The notes under the pieces were generated by a model, which worked only from the letters and a program-made list of their open reading frames with translations, was not told the origin of the DNA and did no database searches. A DNA stretch of 64,000 nt from Rhizobium album (lineage in GTDB: Bacteria > Pseudomonadota > Alphaproteobacteria > Rhizobiales > Rhizobiaceae), in the NCBI RefSeq assembly GCF_003122325.1, contig NZ_QFBC01000004.1:124001-188000 (forward strand), read 5' to 3'. Both the position numbers and the translations under genes were made by a program. Shown piece by piece: positions 1-8,752 of this stretch. Positions within the stretch are counted from its first letter, which is position 1. Each line of letters begins with the position of its first letter.

Positions 1-497
1 TCAGATAGGCCCAGAGACGCCAAAATGCGAGTCTCCAGGGCTTCCATTGCTTCTGCTTCTTCCGTCTCCAGGTGGTCGTACCCGAAGAGATGCAGGAAAC
101 CGTGCACCAGCAGATGCGTCAGATGTTCCTCGAAACTCTTCTCCAGGTCAACTGCTTCCCGCTCGACGGTTTCACGGGCGACGACGATGTCGCCGAGCAT
201 CGGCCCCGGCCTGCCGCTGGGAACCAGCGGAAAAGCCGGGAAAGACAAGACGTTGGTCGGCTTGTCCTTGTCCCGCCATTCCGAATTGATTTCGCGGATG
301 GCCGCATCATTGGTGAAGACGAGCGAGACTTCCGGCGGCATTTTCGGGAAGGGCTGCATCTCTTCCCGCGCCAAAAACTGCGCCGCAGCCCCCAGAACGC
401 GGGCGCAGAGCGCTTCCAGCACGGCCTCATCAGGCCATGCCTCGTCTTCGATGCTGATCTGTATGTCGAGTTGCGGCATGGTGTCTGGAGCCGGCAT
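1..497 (-). CDS. ybeY: Endoribonuclease YbeY (rRNA maturation factor), 3' end cut by window edge
   Basis: Single-strand-specific metallo-endoribonuclease acting in 16S rRNA 3' maturation and ribosome quality control. About 165 codons are visible and the frame is still open at base 1, so the C-terminus lies outside the window. The zinc-binding signature HGFLHLFGYDH (H-x3-H-x5-H) sits near residue 125-140, as in the family. The ATG at 497 overlaps the phoH stop by one base (TGATG), so translation is probably coupled; a second in-frame ATG six codons on (479) is an alternative start. The phoH-ybeY pairing is widespread in bacteria. Confidence 0.93.
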   Translation of the reverse strand, partial: MPAPDTMPQLDIQISIEDEAWPDEAVLEALCARVLGAAAQFLAREEMQPFPKMPPEVSLVFTNDAAIREINSEWRDKDKPTNVLSFPAFPLVPSGRPGPMLGDIVVARETVEREAVDLEKSFEEHLTHLLVHGFLHLFGYDHLETEEAEAMEALETRILASLGLS

Positions 498-1552
498 CAC
501 CGCTCCATCTGCTCGCTCTCTTCGACGACGGCATATTCCGCGTCGTAGGCCTTGACGATGCGCGCCACCAGCGGATGGCGCACGACGTCGACGTCCTTGA
601 AGCGGATCACCGAGACGCCTTCGACACCCTTGAGGATCTGCAGCGCCTCGACCAGGCCCGACTTGACGCCGCGCGGCAGGTCGATCTGGCTCGGATCGCC
701 GGTGATGATCATCCGGCTGTTTTCGCCGAGACGCGTCAGGAACATCTTCATCTGCATCGACGTGGTGTTCTGCGCCTCGTCGAGGATGACCGCCGCATTC
801 GCCAGCGTGCGGCCGCGCATGAAGGCGAGCGGCGCGATTTCGATGACGCCGGCGGTAATCGCCCGCTCCACCTTGTCGCCGGGCATCATGTCGTAGAGCG
901 CGTCGTAGAGCGGCCGGAGGTAGGGATCGACCTTTTCCTTCATGTCGCCCGGCAGGAAGCCAAGACGCTCGCCAGCCTCGACGGCGGGACGCGACAGGAT
1001 GATCTTTTCGACCGCGCCGCGCTCCAGCAACTGCGCGGCATGGGCGACCGCCAGATAGGTCTTGCCTGTGCCGGCCGGGCCGACGCCGAACACCAGCTCC
1101 AGCCGCTCCAGCGCCCGCATATAGGCATCCTGTGTCGGGGTGCGGGCGGAAATGGTCTTCTTGCGCGTCGAGATCTGCGCCATGGTGAGCTTGGCCTTGC
1201 GCTCCATCGTCGGCAGCGTCAGTTGGTCGTCGGCGGCCTGCGCCATGCGGATGGCGCCCTCGACATCGGACAATTCGACGGAGCCGCCATTCTGCAGCCG
1301 GTCATAGAGGAAATCGAGCGCCCGGCGCGCATGGTTGGTGGCGAGCACGTCACCGGAAATGGCGACGGAGTTGCCGCGGGCGGTAGCGGTGATCTGGAGT
1401 TTTGCTTCCAGGAGCTTCAGATTCTGGTCGAACTGACCGAAGAGCTCGCTGGCAAGCCGGTTGTTCTCGAACGTCAGGACGAAGTGATTGGCGTCTGTCG
1501 CGGGCGGGCGGGACTGGCGCGATGAAGAAGTAACCAATTCGTGTCCGTTCAA
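497..1552 (-). CDS. phoH: PhoH family P-loop ATPase
   Basis: Cytoplasmic PhoH-like ATPase, linked by context to RNA metabolism with YbeY. Of about 351 residues, the C-terminal two thirds is the PhoH domain with Walker A GPAGTGKT and the downstream motif ITGDPSQIDL; the N-terminal part resembles the usual extension. The frame stays open upstream to 1756, but I place the start at the TTG at 1552: an AAAGGAG Shine-Dalgarno lies 8 bases before it, and the resulting N-terminus (NGHELV...) resembles what I recall of rhizobial PhoH proteins. It follows miaB on the same strand and leads into ybeY with a one-base overlap. Confidence 0.9.
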   Translation of the reverse strand: MNGHELVTSSSRQSRPPATDANHFVLTFENNRLASELFGQFDQNLKLLEAKLQITATARGNSVAISGDVLATNHARRALDFLYDRLQNGGSVELSDVEGAIRMAQAADDQLTLPTMERKAKLTMAQISTRKKTISARTPTQDAYMRALERLELVFGVGPAGTGKTYLAVAHAAQLLERGAVEKIILSRPAVEAGERLGFLPGDMKEKVDPYLRPLYDALYDMMPGDKVERAITAGVIEIAPLAFMRGRTLANAAVILDEAQNTTSMQMKMFLTRLGENSRMIITGDPSQIDLPRGVKSGLVEALQILKGVEGVSVIRFKDVDVVRHPLVARIVKAYDAEYAVVEESEQMER

Positions 1553-1658
1553 GCGGTACGGCTCCTTTGATCTCGGTTCCTGAAAGGTAGTCCTCGCCCG
1601 ACCGTTTGTGAAGGTGTTGCAGCGCAATCCCCTCATATTTCGCCGTTGCGAGGCCCTT

Positions 1659-3062
1659 TCACCCCGCGACCAGTTCGGAAAACAAACTGTTCGGACCGGT
1701 CCCGGTGATTCGTACCTTGATAATGTCACCGATTTGCGATGCTTTTGCATCAACATTCACAGACTGCAGCCAGGGCGAACGACCGATGAGCTGTCCCGGC
1801 ATGCGGCCGGGCTTTTCGAGCAGGATGTCGATCTCCTTGTCCATGCAGCCTTCGTTGAAGGCGCGCTGCTGCTCGAAAAGCAGCGCCTGCAGCCGCTCCA
1901 GCCGCTCGGTCTTGACCGCGTCGTCCACCTGGTCGCCTAGTTCGGCGCCGGGCGTGCCGGGACGCGTCGAATATTTGAACGAGAAGGCCTGGGCGTAGTG
2001 CACGGTCTTGATCAACGCCATGGTCGCCTCGAAATCGGCGTCGGTCTCGCCCGGGAAACCGACGATAAAATCGCCCGACATGGCGATATCGGGCCGCACG
2101 GCGCGGATGCGCTCGATCAGCGTCAGGTATTCCGCCGCGGTGTGCCTTCGGTTCATGGCCTTGAGGATGCGGTCGGAACCGGCCTGAACCGGCAAGTGCA
2201 GGTAAGGCATCAGCACGCGCAGGTCGCGATGCGCCTCGATCAGCCGGTCGTCCATGTCGCGCGGGTGGCTGGTGGTGTAGCGCAGCCGGGCGATGCCGGG
2301 AACGGTTGCCAGCTCGTAGAGCAGGTCGCCGAGTGTCAGGCTCTCGCCGTTGCGGCCCTGGCCATGCCAGGCATTGACGTTCTGGCCGAGCAGGGTGATT
2401 TCGCGCACGCCGCCGTCCGCCAGCTTCTTCGCCTCGTCGAGGATCTGCGCCAGCGGCCGCGACACTTCCGAGCCGCGGGTATAAGGCACGACGCAGAAGG
2501 TGCAGAACTTGTCGCAGCCTTCCTGGACGGTGAGGAAGGCCGTGACGCCGCGGGCGCGGATCTTCGCCTTGTCGGTCGCCGGCAGGTGCTCGAACTTGTC
2601 CTCGACGGCATAATCCGTCTCCACCACGCGGTCGCCGGCGCGGGCGCGCTTCAGCGCCTCCGGCAGGCGGTGATAGGTCTGCGGCCCGATGACGACATCC
2701 ACCGCCGGCGCCCGGCGCAGGATCTCCTCGCCTTCCGCCTGGGCGACGCAGCCGGCGACGCCGATCATGAACTCCCGGCCTTCGGCCGCACGCTCCTTCT
2801 TCATGTCGCGCAGGCGCCCGAGGGCGGAATAGACCTTTTCCGCCGCCTTCTCGCGGATATGACAGGTGTTGAGCAGCACCAGGTCGGCATCCTGCATGTC
2901 TTCGGTCTGCACATAGCCGTCGCGGGCGAGTGCATCGGCCATGCGGCCGGAATCGTAGACGTTCATCTGACAGCCGTAGGTCTTGACGAAAACCTTGCGG
3001 CTGTTGCTGCCGTCACGGACGGGAAGGTCCGGGGCGTCGAGGGAGGCGATATCCTGGGTCAT
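1659..3062 (-). CDS. miaB: tRNA-2-methylthio-N6-dimethylallyladenosine synthase MiaB
   Basis: Radical-SAM methylthiotransferase that adds the 2-methylthio group to i6A37 of tRNAs reading UNN codons. 467 residues, normal family length. Order: N-terminal UPF0004/MTTase domain beginning KTYGCQMN (first Fe-S cysteine), radical-SAM core with CDKFCTFC (C-x3-C-x2-C) near residue 190, and a C-terminal TRAM-like RNA-binding domain. The ATG at 3062 starts a short polar leader before the MTTase domain. It lies between olsA and phoH in a leftward cluster. Confidence 0.96.
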   Translation of the reverse strand: MTQDIASLDAPDLPVRDGSNSRKVFVKTYGCQMNVYDSGRMADALARDGYVQTEDMQDADLVLLNTCHIREKAAEKVYSALGRLRDMKKERAAEGREFMIGVAGCVAQAEGEEILRRAPAVDVVIGPQTYHRLPEALKRARAGDRVVETDYAVEDKFEHLPATDKAKIRARGVTAFLTVQEGCDKFCTFCVVPYTRGSEVSRPLAQILDEAKKLADGGVREITLLGQNVNAWHGQGRNGESLTLGDLLYELATVPGIARLRYTTSHPRDMDDRLIEAHRDLRVLMPYLHLPVQAGSDRILKAMNRRHTAAEYLTLIERIRAVRPDIAMSGDFIVGFPGETDADFEATMALIKTVHYAQAFSFKYSTRPGTPGAELGDQVDDAVKTERLERLQALLFEQQRAFNEGCMDKEIDILLEKPGRMPGQLIGRSPWLQSVNVDAKASQIGDIIKVRITGTGPNSLFSELVAG

Positions 3063-3132
3063 GGCCGCTATTTAGTGGCTTTTCTGCGAAGTGAAAACGA
3101 AAAAATGCCCGGAAACCGGCTGATCTGCGGCG

Positions 3133-3945
3133 TCACGCGCCCGGACGGCCACGCAGAGAGGCGGAGAGCATACGGCGGATGCGTTTTTCGACGGTTGCCG
3201 AGACATGCTTGCGATTGCTTTCGGCCGTGTAGTCGATGCTCTCGCCGAAGCTGACATCGACCTCGATCGCCGCAGCCTTCATCAGGTCGAGAAGGTGCGG
3301 CACCAGTTCCACATCACCCGGCCAGGCCGAAATCGGCCGGGAATAACGGCCCATCGGCATGCCGTGGATGCCGGTATAGGCAATGGCGACGGGCTGCACA
3401 TGCACCATGCCGGTCGGAGAACCGGGCACGGCGGAGGCGGCCGCACCGAAAAGCGAGGACTTCACCTCGAGCAGCCGATTGCCGTCCGAGGTCGTGCCTT
3501 CCGGAAACAGCACGACGATTTCCCCGCCCGCCATGCGGTCGCCGATTTCCCTGGCCTGATCGCCGGTGCGGCGCTTGTCCTCGCGCACCACGAAGACGCT
3601 CTGCTGCCAGCGCGCCAAGGTGCCGAAGACCGGCCAGGACTTCACCTCGGACTTGGCGATGAAAACAACGTCGGCGATCGACGAGAGCACCAGGATATCC
3701 TGCCAGGAGGCATGGTTGGCGGCGAGCATCAGCGGCCGGCGACGGTCGATCCGGCCATGCACCCGCACGCGGATGCCGAGCACCCAGCAGGCGACCTTGT
3801 GCCAGATCCGCGGAATGCGGCGGCTGACCCTCCAGCCGAAACGGATGGCGAGGAGATGGACCGGCAGCAGCACCAGCGTGACAAGGCCGAGCACGAGGAG
3901 CGAAAACCCGATCCGCAGCCAGTTGATCAAGCCCGATTCCCGCAT
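3133..3945 (-). CDS. olsA: Lyso-ornithine lipid / 1-acyl-glycerol-3-phosphate O-acyltransferase (PlsC family, likely OlsA)
   Basis: Membrane-associated O-acyltransferase of 270 residues. The first ~35 residues hold a hydrophobic membrane segment; the PlsC acyltransferase domain follows with NHASWQD (the NHx4D catalytic motif) and FPEGTTS (substrate-binding block). PlsC members acylate lysophosphatidate or lyso-ornithine lipid. The position between miaB and the mur gene matches, as I recall it, the olsA locus of Sinorhizobium meliloti, and olsB lies about 17 kb away in this window. That supports the second step of ornithine-lipid synthesis, although a general plsC role cannot be excluded from sequence alone. 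Confidence 0.82.
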   Translation of the reverse strand: MRESGLINWLRIGFSLLVLGLVTLVLLPVHLLAIRFGWRVSRRIPRIWHKVACWVLGIRVRVHGRIDRRRPLMLAANHASWQDILVLSSIADVVFIAKSEVKSWPVFGTLARWQQSVFVVREDKRRTGDQAREIGDRMAGGEIVVLFPEGTTSDGNRLLEVKSSLFGAAASAVPGSPTGMVHVQPVAIAYTGIHGMPMGRYSRPISAWPGDVELVPHLLDLMKAAAIEVDVSFGESIDYTAESNRKHVSATVEKRIRRMLSASLRGRPGA

Positions 3946-3961
3946 CCCGGCACCACGACCG

Positions 3962-4390
3962 TCACCGGTCGTCCTTCTTCAGCGGCACGCCGTAGAGTTC
4001 CAGCCGGTGATCGACGAGCTTGAAACCATGCTCGCGGGCGATACGCTCCTGCAGCGCCTCGATCTCCGGCGAGCGGAACTCGATGACGACGCCGGTCTTG
4101 AGGTCGATCAGGTGATCGTGATGTTCTTCCGGCACCGTCTCGTAGCGCGAGCGGCCGTCGCGAAAATCGTGCCTGGCGATGATGCCGGCATCCTCGAACA
4201 GCTTGACCGTGCGGTAGACCGTCGAGATCGAAATCTTCGCGTCCACCTGCACCGAGCGGCGGTACAGTTCCTCGACATCGGGATGATCTTCGGATTCTTC
4301 GAGAATCCGGGCAATCACCCGGCGCTGGTCGGTCATGCGCATGCCACGTTCGGCGCAAAGCTCTTCGAGCGATTTTGAGACGTCTGTCAT
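3962..4390 (-). CDS. mur: Fur-family metalloregulator, Mur type (manganese-responsive)
   Basis: 142-residue Fur-superfamily repressor. The N-terminal winged helix (to ~residue 80, with ISISTVYRTVKLFEDAG as recognition region) is followed by the metal-binding/dimerisation part with the HHDH cluster (EEHHDHLIDL). In Rhizobiales the close Fur homologue acts as Mur, repressing sitABCD and mntH with Mn2+, while iron is sensed by RirA and Irr; the function here is by homology. The frame is open 12 codons further upstream, but the ATG at 4390 gives the length I recall for rhizobial Mur. It lacks the cysteine-rich structural zinc sites of many Fur proteins. Confidence 0.88.
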   Translation of the reverse strand: MTDVSKSLEELCAERGMRMTDQRRVIARILEESEDHPDVEELYRRSVQVDAKISISTVYRTVKLFEDAGIIARHDFRDGRSRYETVPEEHHDHLIDLKTGVVIEFRSPEIEALQERIAREHGFKLVDHRLELYGVPLKKDDR

Positions 4391-4530
4391 GGCCTGGAGC
4401 CTTGCCTTATCCATCGATCCGAACACAGGCAGGGTTTTTCCGGTGAAAGCGGATCACCTCGAAAGCCCTATCTCTTTGTTTTTACGCAATTCCGGACGCA
4501 AGATCGCTCCGCGTTCCTGCTCGGATTGCT

Positions 4531-5025
4531 CTAGCGAAGATCGCGCTTCATGACAAGCGCCGTTGTCCGCACACCGTTCTTGTCGGTGTAATAGGCCGGC
4601 CGTTCGCCGACCTTCTGGAAACCCAGCTTGCGATAAAGGCCAAGGGCTGCATGATTGCCGTCATCGACTTCGAGAAAAAGGCTCTCGCCGCCGCGGGCGC
4701 GAACCTCGCGGATCGCCGCCTGCATCAGCCGCCAGCCGAGACCGAAGCGGGCGGCCTTGAGATGGACGGCAATGGTCAGGATTTCCGCCTCGCCGGCCAC
4801 CTCGCGGGTCAATACGAAGCCGGCCAGCGGCGGCTTGAAGAAGCCGTTGAGCTGGCGCGCCACGAAACCGAAGACGTTCGGCTGCATCAGCAGGCTGTGG
4901 AATTCCCCGTCGTTCCACGGCCGCGGAAAACGCTCGCCATGCAACGTCGAGACGAGGCGACAATCCTCGCTTTCCATCTGGACGATTTCGAATTCGGGCT
5001 TGCGGGTGAGATAGGCTTCCAGCAC
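4531..5025 (-). CDS. rimI: Ribosomal-protein-alanine N-acetyltransferase RimI-like GNAT
   Basis: GNAT-fold N-acetyltransferase of 164 residues. It shows the RimI hallmark HGERFPRPW near the N-terminus, a GLGWRLMQAAIREVRARG acetyl-CoA pyrophosphate-binding loop and the C-terminal NHAALGLYRKLGFQKVGERPAYY-type segment common to RimI. RimI acetylates the N-terminal alanine of ribosomal protein bS18. The start appears to be GTG (5025), six bases after the tsaB stop; the tsaB-rimI pairing is conserved in many bacteria. No ATG fits the family length. Confidence 0.88.
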   Translation of the reverse strand: MLEAYLTRKPEFEIVQMESEDCRLVSTLHGERFPRPWNDGEFHSLLMQPNVFGFVARQLNGFFKPPLAGFVLTREVAGEAEILTIAVHLKAARFGLGWRLMQAAIREVRARGGESLFLEVDDGNHAALGLYRKLGFQKVGERPAYYTDKNGVRTTALVMKRDLR

Positions 5026-5031
5026 GTCGTC

Positions 5032-5691
5032 TTACACTCGGGAAAGGGCAAATCCCGACTGCGGCTTGGCATCGGGAGCGCGGAGATAGAGCGGCCTTGG
5101 TCTTTCCGCCCCTGCGGGTATCTCTGCCGCGAGTCGCGCCACAAGAGCAATAGGAAAATTGTCCGGTTCTCCGCCAGCCGCCTCACCCCGAAGCAATGGC
5201 GCGCCGGAACCGGTGGTGTCCGCGCCGTATTTTCCAGGCAGGCCGGCGGCATCGGCGATCGCCAGTTCCGCAGCATCGGTCAGCGCACGGCCATCCGGCG
5301 CAAACACCTGGGCATAGACTTCGCCCCGCTTGGCATCCATGGCAACGACCACGTTTCGGCCAGGCGCCGCCTGCAGATGCCGGGCGGCAAGGGCGGCCAG
5401 CGTCGTCACACCGACAGCCTCGATGCCGAGCGAGAGGGCAAAGCCGCGCGCCGCGGCCACGCCGACCCGGATGCCGGTAAAGGAACCCGGACCGATGGTC
5501 ACGGCGACGCGCTGCAACTGCTGCAGATCGAGGCCGGCGGCGGCTAGGGCATCATCAACGATCGCCATCAGGCGTTCGGCATGCCCCTTGCCGATGGTTT
5601 CGACCACCTCGGCCAGAACCGTCCCGGTCGTGCTGTCATAAATGGCGGCGGAGCAATTCACCCCCGCCGTATCGAGGGCGAGCACGATCAT
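5032..5691 (-). CDS. tsaB: tRNA threonylcarbamoyladenosine biosynthesis protein TsaB
   Basis: Inactive Kae1/TsaD-like partner required for N6-threonylcarbamoyladenosine (t6A37) formation in the TsaBDE complex. 219 residues with the ASKHA-fold start VLALDTAG, the family segment VTIGPGSFTGIRVG near residue 65-80, and loss of the metal-binding histidines found in TsaD. It starts 25 bases downstream of the nfuA-like gene and is followed closely by rimI on the same strand. Confidence 0.94.
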   Translation of the reverse strand: MIVLALDTAGVNCSAAIYDSTTGTVLAEVVETIGKGHAERLMAIVDDALAAAGLDLQQLQRVAVTIGPGSFTGIRVGVAAARGFALSLGIEAVGVTTLAALAARHLQAAPGRNVVVAMDAKRGEVYAQVFAPDGRALTDAAELAIADAAGLPGKYGADTTGSGAPLLRGEAAGGEPDNFPIALVARLAAEIPAGAERPRPLYLRAPDAKPQSGFALSRV

Positions 5692-5716
5692 CCGCGCCGT
5701 TCCGGCAGAAACGGCA

Positions 5717-6283
5717 TCAGACGGCTTCCACTTCCCGGACTTCCGGCACGAAATGGCGCAGCAGGTTCTGGACGCCGTGCTTCAGCGTCGCCGTCGAGGA
5801 CGGGCAGCCGGCACAGGAACCCTTCATGTTGAGGAAAACGGTGCCATCGCGGAAGCCGCGGAAGGTGATGTCGCCGCCATCCTGGGCGACGGCCGGGCGG
5901 ACCCGCGTTTCCAGAAGCTCCTTGATGGTCTCGACGATGGTCTCGTCGCCGTCGTCGAAAAACTCCTCGCCGTCGGCGAGATCGGCAGCGGCCTGCGCAC
6001 CGGCACCCATGACCGGCGCGCCGGACATGAAGTGTTCCATGATCGTGCCGAGGATCGCCGGCTTCAGGTGCTGCCACTCGGCGCCGTCCTTGCTGACGGT
6101 GATGAAATCATAACCGAAGAACACGCCGGTGACGCCCGGAACGGCAAACAGCCGGGTTGCCAGTGGCGAGGCCACCGCATCGTTCGGATTGCGGAAATCC
6201 GCCGTGCCCTCGTCCATCACCACCTTGCCGGGCAGGAACTTGAGCGTCGAAGGATTTGGGGTCGCTTCGGTCTGAATGAACAT
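5717..6283 (-). CDS. NifU-family Fe-S cluster carrier (NfuA-type)
   Basis: Iron-sulfur cluster scaffold/carrier of 188 residues. An N-terminal Nfu-specific domain (FIQTEATPNPSTLKF...) is followed by the C-terminal NifU domain containing the CxxC cluster ligand in GSCAGCPSS (~residue 150). Such proteins pass Fe-S clusters to apo-targets; MiaB in the same cluster is one conceivable client. The ATG at 6283 is chosen over one four codons upstream because it begins the conserved MFIQTE start. Confidence 0.92.
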   Translation of the reverse strand: MFIQTEATPNPSTLKFLPGKVVMDEGTADFRNPNDAVASPLATRLFAVPGVTGVFFGYDFITVSKDGAEWQHLKPAILGTIMEHFMSGAPVMGAGAQAAADLADGEEFFDDGDETIVETIKELLETRVRPAVAQDGGDITFRGFRDGTVFLNMKGSCAGCPSSTATLKHGVQNLLRHFVPEVREVEAV

Positions 6284-6451
6284 TTTTCTCTCCATGCGGA
6301 CCGGTTCAAGGCGCGGCCGCCGTGTTTTATGTGAAGCACGATCGTTTCGGCCTCGTTTCGCTCCGGCCGGATCGTGCTCTAGAATTCTTCAAAAATAAGA
6401 CGTTCGGCATTTGGCTTCAAGCCCGCATCCGGCATTTGTGGCCGGCCTGCG

Positions 6452-6943
6452 TCAGCAAAGCGCGTCGATTTCCTCATTTGTCAGAGAATCCGGCAGGATC
6501 GTCACCGGAATGGGGAAAGCCGAACCACGCCCTGCAACCGACGAGACCAGCGGTCCCGGCCCTTCCTTGGCAGAACCGGCGGCGAGCACGAGGATGGCGA
6601 TATCCCTGTCTTCCTCGATCAGGCCGACGATCTGCACCGCGGCGCTACCTTCACGGATGACCATTTCCGGCTCGATGCCGATGGTTTCGCGTACGGTCTG
6701 CGCCGCCTTGGCAAGGGTGGCTTCCGCTTCCTCGCGCGCCTCGGCGCGCATGATCTCCTCGACACCCAGCCATTGCTGGAAATCGCCCTCCGGGATCACG
6801 TAGAGGAGGATGAGACCGCCATTGGAATTCTTGGCGCGGCGCCCGGCATAATGCACCGCGCGCTGACATTCGGGCGTGCCGTCGATGACGGCCATGAACT
6901 TGCGCCTGTGACCTTCCAGACGCGAAAGACGTGTAGATACCAT
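6452..6943 (-). CDS. Universal stress protein (UspA family)
   Basis: Cytoplasmic UspA-fold protein of 163 residues. Visible elements are the N-terminal beta strand (FMAVIDGTPECQRA) and a C-terminal stretch where the ATP-binding Usp motif normally sits (VLAAGS...PGPLVSSVAGRGS, then IPVTILP). The G-2x-G-9x-G-S/T pattern is only loosely kept, so nucleotide binding is uncertain. The start at 6943 removes an unlikely 24-codon leader. It lies between trpS and the nfuA-like gene, same strand. Confidence 0.85.
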   Translation of the reverse strand: MVSTRLSRLEGHRRKFMAVIDGTPECQRAVHYAGRRAKNSNGGLILLYVIPEGDFQQWLGVEEIMRAEAREEAEATLAKAAQTVRETIGIEPEMVIREGSAAVQIVGLIEEDRDIAILVLAAGSAKEGPGPLVSSVAGRGSAFPIPVTILPDSLTNEEIDALC

Positions 6944-6987
6944 GCTGCAAACTTTGCCACCGGACGGGGGCGGATTGCAATATCCGA

Positions 6988-7016
6988 TTTGGGCAGGCGC
7001 CGGCGGCCTGCCCAAA
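6988..7016 (-). terminator. Stem-loop between trpS and usp
   Basis: A perfect 11-bp inverted repeat (TTTGGGCAGGC at 6988-6998, complement at 7006-7016, 7-nt loop) lies 12 bases after the trpS stop. No clear U-run follows, so it may be a weak terminator or an mRNA 3'-end stabiliser. Confidence 0.4.
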
Positions 7017-7027
7017 CGGTTCGGACA

Positions 7028-8092
7028 TTACTGCAGGAAGCCGATGATGTCGCGTACTTCCTTCATGGTTTTTTCGGCGCGGGCGCGGGCACGCTCGCCG
7101 CCGTCGCGCAGGATGGCATCGATATGCGAGGTATCGTCCATCAGGCGGCGCATCTCGCCGGTGATCGGCGACAGCACGTTGACCGCAAGGTCGATCAGCG
7201 CCGGCTTGAAGACGGAGAACTGCTGCCCGCCGAATTCGGCCAGCACATCCGCCTTCGACTTGTCGGCAAGCGCGGCATAGATGCCGACGAGGTTGTCGGC
7301 TTCCGGGCGGCCCTTCAGGCCTTCGGCTTCGCTCGGCAAGCCGTCCGGATCGGTCTTCGCCTTGCGGATCTTCTTCGAGATCGCGTCCTCGTCGTCCATC
7401 AGGTTGATGCGCGACAGGTCCGACGGGTCGGACTTCGACATCTTCTTGGTGCCGTCGCGCAGGCTCATGACGCGCGGCGCCGGACCGTCAATCAGCGGTT
7501 CGACCATCGGGAAATAGGCATGCACCGGCTCGTCGCCGACGGAGATATCCGTGCCGTAGCCGGCCTTGCGGATATGCGCCTGGTAGTCGAGGTTGAACTT
7601 CATGGCGATGTCGCGGGCAAGCTCCAGATGTTGCTTCTGGTCGTCGCCGACGGGCACGTGCGTGCCGCGATAGACGAGGATGTCGGCGGCCATCAGGCTG
7701 GGATAGGCGAGCAGGCCGAGCGAGGCGTTCTCGCGGTCCTTGCCGGCCTTGTCCTTGAACTGCGTCATGCGGTTCATCCAGCCGATGCGGGCGACGCAAT
7801 TGAAGATCCAGGCGAGTTCTGCATGCTGCGGCACGGCCGACTGGTTGAAGACGATGTGCTTCACCGGATCGATGCCCGAGGCGATGAAGGCGGCGGCAAT
7901 CGAGCGGATCTGGCCGGGCAGGTCCTCGTGGACGAGCTGCGCGGTGATCGAATGCAGGTCGACGACGCAATAGATGCAGTCGTTGCCGTCCTGCAGGGCG
8001 ACGAACTTGCGGATCGCGCCGAGATAGTTGCCGAGATGGAGATTGCCGGTCGGTTGTACGCCGGAGAAGACGAGCTTCTGGAATTCACCCAT
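7028..8092 (-). CDS. trpS: Tryptophanyl-tRNA synthetase
   Basis: Class I aminoacyl-tRNA synthetase charging tRNA-Trp, 354 residues, normal for bacterial TrpS. The HIGH-equivalent [11 protein letters not shown] sits near residue 17-27 after SGVQPTG, and [10 protein letters not shown] is the KMSKS loop near residue 220. It stands about 240 bases downstream of a VOC gene with a stack of palindromes in between, so it may have its own promoter. Confidence 0.97.
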   Translation of the reverse strand: MGEFQKLVFSGVQPTGNLHLGNYLGAIRKFVALQDGNDCIYCVVDLHSITAQLVHEDLPGQIRSIAAAFIASGIDPVKHIVFNQSAVPQHAELAWIFNCVARIGWMNRMTQFKDKAGKDRENASLGLLAYPSLMAADILVYRGTHVPVGDDQKQHLELARDIAMKFNLDYQAHIRKAGYGTDISVGDEPVHAYFPMVEPLIDGPAPRVMSLRDGTKKMSKSDPSDLSRINLMDDEDAISKKIRKAKTDPDGLPSEAEGLKGRPEADNLVGIYAALADKSKADVLAEFGGQQFSVFKPALIDLAVNVLSPITGEMRRLMDDTSHIDAILRDGGERARARAEKTMKEVRDIIGFLQ

Positions 8093-8130
8093 GATCTAGA
8101 TGTCCTCGATTAGGCTGGTGGAGGGCCTCT

Positions 8131-8290
8131 TACTGCGTCGCGCGTCCCCCGGACGCGCAAAGGACGCAGTAACACTCTTGAGACTGCGCACAAACCTTTC
8201 CGCAAGCCTCTTTCTTGCGGAAAGGTTTGTGCGCGGGCCAACGGCCCATGTTGCTAACGTGGCGGCTTATGCACGGCGGCACGTTAGCAA
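8131..8290. repeat. Tandem array of intergenic palindromes
   Basis: Four back-to-back inverted repeats fill the gap between the VOC gene and trpS: 8131-8171 (9-bp plus 8-bp nested arms), 8186-8234 (a perfect 21-bp stem with 7-nt loop), 8235-8247 (5 bp), and 8251-8290 (11-bp arms beginning TTGCTAACGTG). Short frames read through this DNA on both strands but have no coding character. It resembles the mosaic palindromic elements (RIME/REP-like) of rhizobial genomes. Confidence 0.75.
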
Positions 8291-8332
8291 TCAAGGGGCG
8301 GCACGGAGCCACTGGAAATAAAAGGGTTTGGC

Positions 8333-8752
8333 TTATTCCGCAGCGGCTGCAGGCTCGATCAGATCCCAGAGGTTGCCGTACGGATCGGCAAAGACGGCGA
8401 CCGTGCCGTAGACTTCCTTTCGCGGCATTTCGCGAAATTCCACGCCTTTGGCGACCATCCTTGCATGGTCGCGGGCAAAATCCTGCGTTTCCAGAAAGAA
8501 GCCGACCCGGCCACCGGTCTGGTTGCCGATGGCCGCCTGTTGCCTGCCACCCTCGGCCTTAGCGAGCAATAACCCGGCGCCGGCAGCGCCCGGCGGGCGG
8601 ACGACCACCCAGCGCTTGCCTTCCGGCTGCTCGGCATCGGCGACGCAATCGAAACCCAGCGCGCCGCAATAAAAGGCGAGTGCCCGGTCGTAGTCGTCGA
8701 CCACGAGGCTGACAAGGAAAACGCCGGCAGGAGCCGAAGAGGTCTTATTCAT
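8333..8752 (-). CDS. VOC (glyoxalase/bleomycin-resistance fold) protein
   Basis: 139-residue single-domain vicinal-oxygen-chelate protein. The N-terminal beta-alpha unit (VSLVVDDYDRALAFY) and the C-terminal strand ending FADPYGNLWDLIEP are typical. The usual fourth-ligand Glu/His at the end appears as D-L-I-E. Substrate unknown. The ATG at 8752 overlaps the murJ stop by 8 bases, which decides the start and suggests coupling to murJ. Confidence 0.8.
   Translation of the reverse strand: MNKTSSAPAGVFLVSLVVDDYDRALAFYCGALGFDCVADAEQPEGKRWVVVRPPGAAGAGLLLAKAEGGRQQAAIGNQTGGRVGFFLETQDFARDHARMVAKGVEFREMPRKEVYGTVAVFADPYGNLWDLIEPAAAAE

Noticed and set aside
8100-8321. Short open frames on both strands between the VOC gene and trpS
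   Set aside because: They are made entirely of the palindromic array, with no ribosome site and no protein-like composition.
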